The notes beneath the pieces are model-generated. The model saw only the letters and a list, made by a program, of their open reading frames with translations, had not been told where the DNA came from and did no database searches. The translations under genes were made by a program, and so were the position numbers. DNA of 64,000 nucleotides from Sphaerolaimus hirsutus (taxonomy: Eukaryota; Nematoda; Chromadorea; Monhysterida; Sphaerolaimidae), in the NCBI GenBank assembly GCA_964036195.1, contig OZ038459.1, positions 7,499,206 to 7,563,205 on the forward strand, given 5' to 3'. The stretch's first letter is position 1. The number at the start of each line of letters is the position of its first letter. Shown here in pieces: positions 1 to 10,400 of the stretch.

Positions 1-30
1 GTGCGCACTTCCGACTTAAATTTTTTTCAG

Positions 31-2016
31 ACTGCCCGCCCGCCATCGGAGTATGATCTGACGCTGACTGAGAAGGTGACGTTTGACTTTTGGACATTTA
101 AATTTTGGACATTTTTTGCTTGAACCCACATCATTCATGTTTCAAGCACGCACTGTACACATGAATGTCATGCTAAAAATACCTGTGTGCAGTTGACAGG
201 TTGTGTTACCTTCATTATTTGAAACACGCGGTTTTTAACAACCGTGTGTCATTCTCACGTTTAAATGTTTCGGACATTTTTTGCTTGAACCCAAATCTTT
301 CATGTTTCAAGCACACACTGTAGAAACCTTGCACGATTTCTTCCATACAGCAAAACACTATAAATCTGGAAATATTCGTGTATTTACATGAAAATATTAC
401 AGCGAAAATTTATTTGAAACGCACTGTAGTTAAACAGTGTGTCATTGTCAGTAGGATTCAAAGGGGATTGAGTTTTCGGGATCGGGATCGGGATTGGGAT
501 TGGGATCGGGATGGGCATGGGAATCGGCATACGGATGGGGATCGGGATCGGGATGGGAATCACGTTCCTCACAGTAAACGTGATTTGCTTGAACCCGCTT
601 CTTTCATGTTTCAAGCACACATTTATATACACACATTCCACTATTTCTACAGTACAAATGGAGATTCTTGCGATTCGTGTGTAGGCCCACACGTGCAAGC
701 TTTCCCAATATTTTGAACACACTGTGTTAAAAACAGTGTGTTATTTTCAGTACGGTTAAAACGGAATTTACTTAGAAGGGATCGGGATGGGGATGGGGAT
801 GGGGATGGGGATCGGGAATGCCAAACCCCAGACTTTCACGGGATATGGGTTCTCACAGTAAACATGATTTGCTTGAACCCACACATTTCATCTTTCAAGC
901 AGTAACTATATAGACACATTCCACAATTTGTACCGTTCTAAAATCCACCAGCGAGTCTTGCTGTATACATGAATTTGAAACACACTGTGTTTTAAAACAC
1001 TGTGTAATTGTCACTGCAAAACACTACTTTGAAATATCTCTCAGGCAAAGCTCGAGTACGAGCGACACGTGGCGCTGAAGAGCAAGGCGTCCAAAAGCAA
1101 AAGGAGCCTGCACGAAGAATGCGTGAAAAAAGAAAATGTGCGCGCCAAGGTGAAGTGGGACGACTGGGAGGTTAATTTAACTTGGGTACACACGCTGAAC
1201 TGCAAACTGTGTGCTGGAAACGTCATAAATCGGCTTTGAATGGATGTCAGTTCACCAAAATAATGTATATGTCAAATGCAATTACTGGGGCATAACTCAT
1301 TCAAGTAAACTGCAATCGGTTCCACACACATTTATGAATGCCTACAAGCACAAAGTTTGCAGTTTACCATGTGCATGCGCAGATGTAGTAAACTTCATTT
1401 TAAGTTCTCTTTACATGAAACAGTAAACTTAGCGTTGTAAACTGCAGAACGATGATGACGACTTCATCACGCCGCGGTACAGTCAGACCGCCAAGTCGCC
1501 ACCGAGCGCAGTGGACGTGGAAATGGAAAGGCGGAGGAAGGAAAACGCCAAGAGACTGGAGGAGCAAACGAGGGTGCTGGCTGCACAGGTCGCTAAAGTG
1601 GTACGTTTAAATGACCGTTTTTGGCATTTTCAAAAGAAGAGTTTGCATTTACAGTAGCACTTTCTTGTATACAGCAAGTGCCAGTCATCCGCCGCAACAA
1701 CAGCAGCGTGCGCCGCTCTCGCGTGAATGCCACGAAGCAACTGAAACAGCTTCAGGATGGCCAAGTGGATGAGGACGATCCACAGAAGGACAAGGACTGG
1801 GTGGAGGACTTCACCCAGGAGGATGATGACCAAGAGGTAGCTTACGATTCGGACCCCTTCGGTTTGGATAGTTCCGGATCGTGCATAATTGTGACTTTCC
1901 CATACATTTTCAGTTACGTGACAATCTCACATACCTCCCGTAACTCAGGAAATGAATCTGTTGGGGCCGCGCGGCCGCAAGCCCAACGACGGGTCGCAAA
2001 CGCCATCCGATGACGA
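31..2016 (+). CDS. Unrecognised multi-exon gene, 5' part (broken by LTR element)
   Basis: Five exon segments read in one frame: 31-75, 1045-1170, 1448-1600, 1675-1836 and 1949-2016. Each is bounded by AG and GT (donors GTGACG, GTTAAT, GTACGT, GTAGCT), and lengths keep phase 0 throughout. The gene begins left of the window. The product here is highly charged: a Lys/Glu-rich stretch ending KWDDWE, a basic coiled-coil-like run (MERRRKENAKRLEEQ), then an acidic tail (EDFTQEDDDQE). I do not recognise the family; a nuclear or chromatin-type scaffold is only a guess. The last segment stops in a DDD/E run exactly where the BEL LTR begins (2017), and the same codon resumes at 14497. Third codon positions are GC-rich, unlike the AT-rich introns. 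Confidence 0.75.
76..1044 (+). repeat. Intronic composite tandem repeat with GGGATC-type arrays
   Basis: This intron is built from about four degenerate copies of a two-part unit. One part is GCTTGAACCC...TTTCAAGCA, near 119, 284, 588 and 871. The other is a GAAACACACTGTGTT-like near-palindrome, near 220, 414, 711 and 968. Short arrays of GGGATC/GGGATG sit between copies (about 477-560 and 779-818). The open frames in both directions across these arrays are translations of simple sequence and are not genes. Confidence 0.7.
2012..2016. repeat. 5-bp target-site duplication (left)
   Basis: GACGA immediately precedes the 5' LTR and is repeated at 14492-14496 immediately after the 3' LTR. Five base pairs is a usual duplication size for BEL/Pao elements. 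Removing the element and one copy restores the host reading frame. Confidence 0.9.
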
Positions 2017-3276
2017 TGTGCTGACCGTGGCAAAATGGATGGATAAAGAAATACAGAGAATTGATAATTAGGCTCATATTTGCACATTTACTTATTTGTA
2101 CTATTTTACATTTTATGCACTATATTAGTTTACCACGTAAATTGTATTTCCTGCACTATATTATTTACCCATGGAGAATATTCGATTAGGAAAGTGTTCT
2201 ATAAGTTATTGATAGGTTTATGTGGAATGTTTAGGTTAAAAAGTCAAATATGTTATTATTAGGTGTATTAACATAATATTGGGCTCATTCAACTCGCCAT
2301 AATTTTCTGATCATTATTATATATACATTTACATGGTTTACTTGTAAATTGATAAAGTCAAATCTTGTAAATATTTATGTTCTGCGTAATTATCTAGGCC
2401 AGCGTCCTAACAAAGAAATAGCGCCCTGTATGTAACTAGCATTTACTGTATGTATTCACGAAGCCCTTCGCGTAGGCATAATTATTATAACCCTGCTCAA
2501 GCTGAATATATTATAGACCCTGCTCAATTACAATACCCATTTACCTCAAATAAGTCCCAATTTTGCCAGATTATTCAACATACGTTTCCAGGAAGTGATT
2601 ATTATTATTATGTTAAATATACCTTACTCTATTTACGTCATTAGGAACATTTGCACTACTATTTACAGTTTTCAAACCCTATTTTATTAGTTCCAATGTG
2701 CGTCAATGTTTTCTGACAAATTGGAACAGATTAGTAAATCGGCCGAGTTTGCCGACTTCGCACCTCGTAAGATTAATAGTTTTTCTATTAACCCAATTTG
2801 TACCTGGTATTTCTTTACCATAATTATTTGAATGTATGCACGCGTAAAATAAGCCAACTGTCTCGGTTAAATGTATCTTATTATTGCATTTACTACTTAT
2901 TTGTGCATTTGTATTAGGAAGTTACTGTATTAATGTCTCTATACATGATTTCCGTGTCTTAGCTACTTTGGAAGTTTTTACTTCAGTCTGCGGACCCCAA
3001 GCTTCTGAACGAAAATAAGCTAGCGATAGAAACTTCGATTAGGAAGCTCGCTAAGCTTTGCGCTTTTGTAACACGCTGTATCTGATCAAATAAAGTACCT
3101 GAAACAATTTCGAACCCCTTTCAACAAGCAACCACGAAATAAACTCAACTTGGCTGTCGACAAGTGGACGTTCGGCTACAACGGGAAATCAACCACTCTA
3201 AAGGCCGTTTCTTACTACGGTCTTGGAGTTGCCGGATTCGGTGGTAGAAGACGCTGACTTCGGTGGCTTCATCACA
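2017..3276 (+). repeat. 5' LTR of BEL/Pao element
   Basis: 1260 bp, begins TGTGCTGACC and ends CTTCATCACA (TG...CA). An AATAAA polyadenylation signal lies at 3089-3094. The matching LTR is at 13232-14491. Small internal ORFs (for example at 2080 and 2450) recur in both LTRs and have no recognisable product. Confidence 0.93.
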
Positions 3277-3295
3277 TGGCGCAGCGAGCAGGGTG
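3277..3295 (+). other. Primer-binding site of BEL/Pao element
   Basis: The sequence directly after the 5' LTR starts TGGCGCAGCGAGCAGG. TGG at this position is expected for priming by the CCA end of a tRNA. I could not assign the tRNA species by eye. Confidence 0.6.
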
Positions 3296-4486
3296 ATTGC
3301 ATGATATTGTGCTATCACCAAGCCGGAACGGACATTGTGCGGCAGTTGGCAGAACTTCAAAAGTCCTGCTGAACATCAATTGGCCTTGGCTGAGCGTTGG
3401 CTGTTGATTTGCAGACAGCATTGTGCCAAAGTCACGGCACTCCTGTCTACATCCTGGGAGCGGTTCTACACTCACGCGCGGAGGACACTGGAGTTCTGAC
3501 AAGCCTGTCAGGATTTCAGGCAGCTTTCACCAGTGTTCTGGCAAGGTGCTAGACGCTGGGCGGCACCGGCATTTGACAAGGAGTCATTGTCGGACGGTGG
3601 TCAAACTTTTGCTGGACGTTCCTGGACATCCGGACGCCAGTGACCGCTCGCACGTCCTTCCTATGCCAAGGGAGGGTGACCTGACGGAGACAGGATCGCC
3701 ACAGAGCCACGCTAGTCAAAGGGCTGTTTTTTGGGCATTCGCGGAGGTCCCTCGCTCCACTGGGTAAGAGTGGACTCATACCTCGGAAGTGCAAAAGTAG
3801 GGGTATCAGTGTACAAAGGGCTGTAGCTGACAGAGGGCTGTAGCTGACAGAGAGTGGATTTGAAAACCAAGTATTAGGATACTTGGTAGCGTGTAGGGGC
3901 TTTGCGGAGCTCCCATCAAATATACACGCTGTGCCTGCTCGGTACCATCAGATCAGACAGCACAAAAGTGCCAGAATACTGCATTGCACAGGCGCAATTG
4001 CAGAGCAGTGTACAGAGCACTGCCCAGAGTCAGAAAGTGCACCAGAGTGCACAGAAACGTGTCACAGGTGACACAGCAAGCGCAGCACTGCGCACAGCGG
4101 CACAGGAGCCGCTCAGGAAAGCAAGTGGCCGGCGTGGTCACAAGGCACACAGGCGTGCCAGAAAGAGCGCCAGAGCGCTCAGAAAGAGTGTGTACGGACC
4201 CTCTTTGGGCGCACACTGCTGGGCAAATAACTTGTTTAACCGGTGTGTTGAAGTCAACGCGTGTAAAGAATCACGTCAGGGGCTTTAGGAACACACCTGG
4301 TGCCAGTGCAGTAAAGGTCAACGCGTGAGAACACGTCAGGGGCCTGTAGGACTGCATTGGTATTGTGCGTGGCACAACAAATCCGTGGTGCACAGAGCAC
4401 TACACAGAAAGACGCAGAGAAGCGTCACGAGCGTCACAGGAGACGCACTATAAAGAGAAACAGTGAAGGAAAATTCATCAGCAAAA
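3296..4486 (+). other. Long untranslated leader of BEL/Pao element
   Basis: About 1.2 kb between the primer-binding site and the first in-frame ATG. It holds only short overlapping ORFs in all frames. The stretch 3960-4440 is rich in CACAGAG/GTCACAG-like words and looks like decayed tandem repeats. No protein domain is recognised. Confidence 0.6.
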
Positions 4487-7400
4487 ATGGTTTCGCCAAC
4501 GGGTCACATCAGAAAGACCCTGGGGCCAGCAAAGCACAGGGTGGAAAGTAGATTGGCAAGAGAATTTGCCAAATATGACCTGGAGCTATTTGCGGAAGCA
4601 TCAAAGGATGATAAGAGAACAGAGATGAGAAGAGTGATTGCATCTATCAAACAGGAGGGTGCAAAATTGGAAAGTGCAATGACTGCAGTGAGAACTCAAT
4701 TTGACGCATGGAGGGATATCGTCAAGGACATTGACGAACCCGACCAGATGGAACAAGAACAGAAGATATACCAAGACTCATATGAGGAATATGCAAATAT
4801 GTCAGACTTGGTGACACAGAAAGTAGTAGCCATGAATGTGTACATCGAAGAGTTGCAAGATATGATCCAGCAACAGAGCGGAAATACCATGTATGAAGTC
4901 AATACAGCATTCATACAGCAGATGGCTGCCCAGATGGCTTTGACAGCTCAGGGAGCTGTTCAGGGGGCCAGTTCAACCAATGCAACCACAGCAAAAAGCG
5001 TCAAATTGCAAAAACTGGAAGTGGAACAGTTTACTGGGGAAATTGTCAAATTTCGATCATGGTGGCAAATGTTCGAATCCCACATTCACAATCGAACAGA
5101 TTTGGAGGACATTTCCAAGTTCTCATACTTGAGAAGCTTGCTGAAGGGTTCAGCATTTGGCATGATCAGTGGATTGAGTGTGACCGCAGAAAATTATGCA
5201 CCCGCAATTGCAATGCTCAAAAAGAGATATGACCAGCCAGTTGTGGTCAGAAACACGCTGATGAGTAATATCATGAAGCTGCGACAGGCCAGGAATACCT
5301 GTCAGGATATGAGAATTTTGTTTGATGCAATTGAAAGGCTGCTCCAGCAGTTGGAGTCACTGGGTGAATCAGTGGAGCATCCAATGCTGTTGAGCCAGCT
5401 GCAACAGAAAGTACCACCCGAGGTTCTCAGAGAAATCCAGAAGGAACAGGGAACTGAGGAAGCCTTGACGGTGGAGATATTCAGAAAGCTGTTTGGCAAG
5501 CAGCTAGCGCTCAGTGAGGCTGTACAGCACGCACAGCAAACTGAGGCACCAGTTCAGCAATCGCGCCAGGGATTCGGGAATAATCCACGCGCACAGCAAT
5601 TCAATAATCGATTCCAAGGCAATGGGAATCGATTCAGAGGGCCAGAGAACCCAAGGACCAGCACAGGGAGCATGTCTGTGATCCAGAATGGTCAGAGTGC
5701 ACCACAGGCTGGATTTATGAATCCTGGGAGGCCGTGTGTGTTCTGCAATGACACACAGCAATTACACTTTAATGATAAGTGTCCAAAGTTCAAAACTGCC
5801 AGAGAAAGGAGAGTGATTTTGTCAAAGGCAGAGAGATGCCTGAGATGCCTGCAGAAAGGGCATTACATGAATCAATGTCAATTTACGAGAAATTGTTTCT
5901 ATTGCAAATCCAATAGGCACCACACGGCAGTGTGCCCAGAGAAATTTGGTGACAATGGCAATGGAAATGCTGGACGGCAAATTCCAGCATTCAAAGCAAA
6001 TGGTCAACAGAATGGCCAGCAATTAGCAAACAATGGCAGAAAGTCTGTGCCGACGGCCGGTCGACCAGCACAGAGCCAACAGAGAAAGGCCACAGTGAAT
6101 TGTGTCACTGTGGAAGAAGCTGGACCAGAAATGGTAGAGACAGAAACCATATCCAGCACAGTGGTTACAGAACCAAACACAAAGCAACAAAATACGTCAG
6201 TGAACCTGTCAGTAAACAGGAATATGTCAATGTTGATGACAGCCAGAACTGTGATTGAGGCTTCAGAAATGGATACAGAGATGGAGCCTGAACAGCCACC
6301 ACTACAGATTCAAGCGTTCCTGGACACAGGATCCCAGGGAACGTACATGTCAGAGAAAGTGGCCAAGAAACTCAATTTGAAGAGTACAGGTGAACACCAC
6401 ATCCAGGTGTACACATTCGGAAATGAAAAGCCGCACTATAAAGTGGTACAGCAAATGAAATTCAGAATGCGGCTCAGAAATGGCCAGAAAGTTGATATGG
6501 TGGCTGATGTGGTCCCGACGTTGACCACAGAACAAGTCAAAGTGCCTGTGTCAGAACAGGACGAAAAGTACCTGCAGAAGTACTTCCCGGATGAGAGTTA
6601 CTTTGCAGACAGAATTCCCAAGGAAAAAGGGACAGAGTGCAAGTTCAAGCCAGACATTATAGTGGGCTTGAATTATTTCTGGGACTTGATGTCCAGAAAC
6701 ACCAGCACCACCAGACTTCCGTCAGGATTGTATGTCATTCCATCAGAATTGGGATTGCTGATGGGAGGTGGGCAGCTGACAAGCAACAGAAACCAATGGA
6801 CCACGGATGGCGCATATCCGGTGGTGGTCAACACAATTGTGCATCAAATTCAGAGAGAAAAGTGGTACGAGGAAGCACCGTTGTCAATTGCTCCTGTACC
6901 AAATGTCAAAGACATCGATAGACTGGATACCATTGGCATAATGGACCAGCCAGACCTCGTCGAGGATGATGAGGCCATCAAGCAATTCAATGAGAGTGTA
7001 CAGAGAAACCCAGATGGACGGTACTCTGTAAAGTTCATGTACAAGCCGAATTTGCATGAACTCCCAGATAACAAAGCAATGGCGTTCAAGAGGTTCAGGT
7101 ACCTCACCAACAGGCTCAAGAAAGACCCAGAATTACTGGAGAAAATTCAGGCAATCATGAAAGCACAAGAGGAGCAAGGAGTGATTGAAAAAGTCCAAGA
7201 GGATATTATGGATGGCAGAAAATTCCATATATTGCCTCATCAACCAGTGATAATGCCAGAGAAAACTACCACAAAGGTCAGAGAGGTATATGATGCCTCA
7301 GCAAAACCGCCAGGCATGCCAAGCTTGAATGAGTGCATGTATCGCGGTCCAGTGATACTACCACAGCTGGTAGGGATGCTGATGCGATTCCGGTTGCATG

Positions 7401-10400
7401 GAATCGCCCTGGTCGCAGACATAGAGAAAGCGTTTCTGCAGATTAGTCTGCAGGACAGTGACAGAGATGTGACAAGATTTCTGTGGTACAAGGATCCCAC
7501 GAAACCATCTATGGAGGACAACATTCAGATTTACAGATTTGCCAGAGTGCCATTTGGTATAATCTGCAGCCCAGCGCTGCTGGCGCTGACAGTCAGATAC
7601 CACCTGAATCAAGCTGGCACAGAAAATTCAAAATTGATCGATGAAAATCTGTATGTGGATAATTTGATCCTCAGTGTGGACACAGAGCAGAAAGCAATCA
7701 AATTGTACCAGGAATCCAAAGTGCTGTTCACAGAGGCACAGATGAATCTGAGAGAATGGAACAGCAACAACAAGAACTTTACTTGGCAATTGGCAGAGTC
7801 AGATGTGGCCAAGGAAATTGTCACAACAGTCCTAGGAATGAAATGGGACACAGAGAGTGACCAGATGTGGCTGAAAACGCCAAAGACAGTTCAGCAATCA
7901 CAATTATCAGAAACTGACCAGAAAATCAAACTTCCCACGAAAAGGACAGTTGCAAAGGTGACTGCGGGATGTTTTGATCCAATGGGACTCGTCAGTCCTG
8001 TCCTACTGCCAGCAAAGAGATTTTTGCAGACGTTATGGCATTCAGGACCAAGTGCCAAAGAGTGGGATACTCCCCTGTCTGAGGAACAGACAGCAATTTG
8101 GCAACAATTGGAGACAGAATTGCTCAAAGTTGGACAGATCAAGTTCAACAGAAATTTGAATTATCAGAGTGGTGCAGATGCACAACTGCACATTTTCGTT
8201 GATGCCTCAGCAATGGCATACAGCGCAGCGGCATACATATGCCAGAAAATAGAAAATGACAGCGGCACGTCAAGCCTGCTGTACTCCAGATTGAGACTCG
8301 CTCCAAAGAAACCAGAAGTGACAATTCCACAGCTGGAATTGTTAGCAATGTTGATCGGCAGCAGAATGTCAAAGTTTATTCACAAAGAGCTCAAGGACGT
8401 CAAATTCAGTCAAACAGTTGCATGGTCAGATTCAACCTGTTGTCTGAAGTGGCTGACAACAGCGAAGCCACTGGCATGTTTTGTCAAGAACAGATTGGAT
8501 GAAATCAGGAAAATTCAGAGTGAGACAGAGAACATGCACATCAGACACATCACAGGACTGGAAAACCCAGCTGACATGGCCACAAGAGGCATGAATATGT
8601 CAGAGTTGGAAGGCAGTAACCTGTGGTGGAAGGGGCCAGAATGGCTAATGACTGGAGAGTGGCCAGAGCCGAAAGTGGAGCCAGTTACGCCAGAGGTAAT
8701 GGCAGAAATCAAGAAAGAAGAGCTCAAGTTCCCAAAAGCCAGTCCAATTTACCTGGGCGCCACACAGCAAGTGGTCAGTGACCCAGATGCCAGCAATGTG
8801 CAAGCTGATGAAAGCAAGCAAAGCAACCCATTGGGGATTGAGATACAAAGATTCTCATCACTGACAAAGTTACTGGATTCAACAGTATACGTGATGAGAT
8901 TTGTGCGACAGATGCACAAAAAGCGCAACAAAAATGACAGTCAGAATGGATTGTCAGAAATCATGGAAAGTATCTGTGGTACAATGAAACCACAGGGAAT
9001 TATCAGCATTGAAGAGAGAGAGATTGCGTTAAAATATTGGATCAAAGTGACGCAACAGAATCATTACAAAGGAGTGGCAGAGATTCTGGCAACAGGCCAC
9101 AGCAAAGGCAGCCAGAATGGCAAGAAAACAGCTGCAGACCAGCAGTTGATCAAATGGCTCAATGTGCAAATGCATCAGGATGGAATCCTGAAGTGCCACG
9201 GCAGAATGGAGCATACAGACCCACATGAGGTCACAGTGCCACTCATACTGTTGCCAGCAACGGCTACAGTGACTCAGCTGATCGTCAGAGACCAGCATGA
9301 GAAGTTGATGCACGCAGGAGTGCAACACACATTGGCAGCAATCAGACAAAAGTACTGGAGTACACAGGGCAGACGGGTGATCTACAATGTGACCAGAACC
9401 TGCCCAACCTGTAAGAAATTGGGAGCGAAGCCGTACCAGCTTCCACCAATGCCAGATTTACCAGAAACCAGAGTTCAGAGAGCCAGACCGTTCCAGTACA
9501 CGGGCTTGGATTATTTGGGACCAGTTTGGTACAAAGTGGACAAAGATCACAGGAAAATGTGGATCTGTTTGTTCACATGCATGGTGACACGTGCTGTTCA
9601 CCTGGAAAGTGTGCTGGACATGACAGCACAAGAATTCCTGAACGCAATCAGGAGATTCATCGCCAGGCGTGGAAAGCCTGAAGCAGTTATTTCAGACAAT
9701 GCGACGCAATTCAAATTGACAGAGAAAGTGCTCACCACAAGCACTGACAAGGCCATCAATACTGGAAAGGAATGGTCAGAAATGGTCAAAAGTGGAGCAG
9801 TACAGACATACTGCTCACAGCAACAAATCCAGTGGAACATGACGACTCCTATGGCACCATGGCAAGGAGGGGTCTATGAGAGAATGGTGGGCATCACCAA
9901 GAAACATTTCAAGGCAGCTGTGGGGCACAGAATGTTAACCCTGCAAGAATTGTTGACACTTCTGCCAGAAGTCGAGGCAGTGATCAACAGCAGGCCAATC
10001 TCTTACATCTATGGTGATGTAAAGAGCCTCAGAGTGCTGACGCCAAAAGACTTCCTGACAGGGGAAGGTCAGATTGGAGCACCACAGTTTGACGCAGACA
10101 AAGATGGAGAATTTGTGCCCAGAATGGATAACGCAGCAAAACTGCAGAAATATTGGGAGACAACTCAGCAAACTTTGGATAAGTTCTGGGACTTGTGGCA
10201 TCAAGAGTACATCCCGAGCCTGAGAGAAAGGACTCAAGTGACACACAAACATGGCAGATTGACAGCAACTCAAGAACCCAAAGTGAATGAAGTCGTGCTG
10301 ATTTATGAAGAAAACATGCCCAGAGGTGCATGGAAAATGGGTCGCATCGAGCAGTTAGAACTCAGCAAAGATGAACAGATTCGCTCAGCAAAAGTCAGAA

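Noticed and set aside
378..722. Overlapping ORFs of 112 aa on both strands
   Set aside because: They translate a GGGATC-type array in the intron 76-1044, which is low complexity (Asp/Arg or Pro/Ile repeats).
4463..4486. Polyprotein start at GTG 4463
   Set aside because: GTG is not a normal start in an animal retroelement; the ATG at 4487 has a good context and loses only eight codons.
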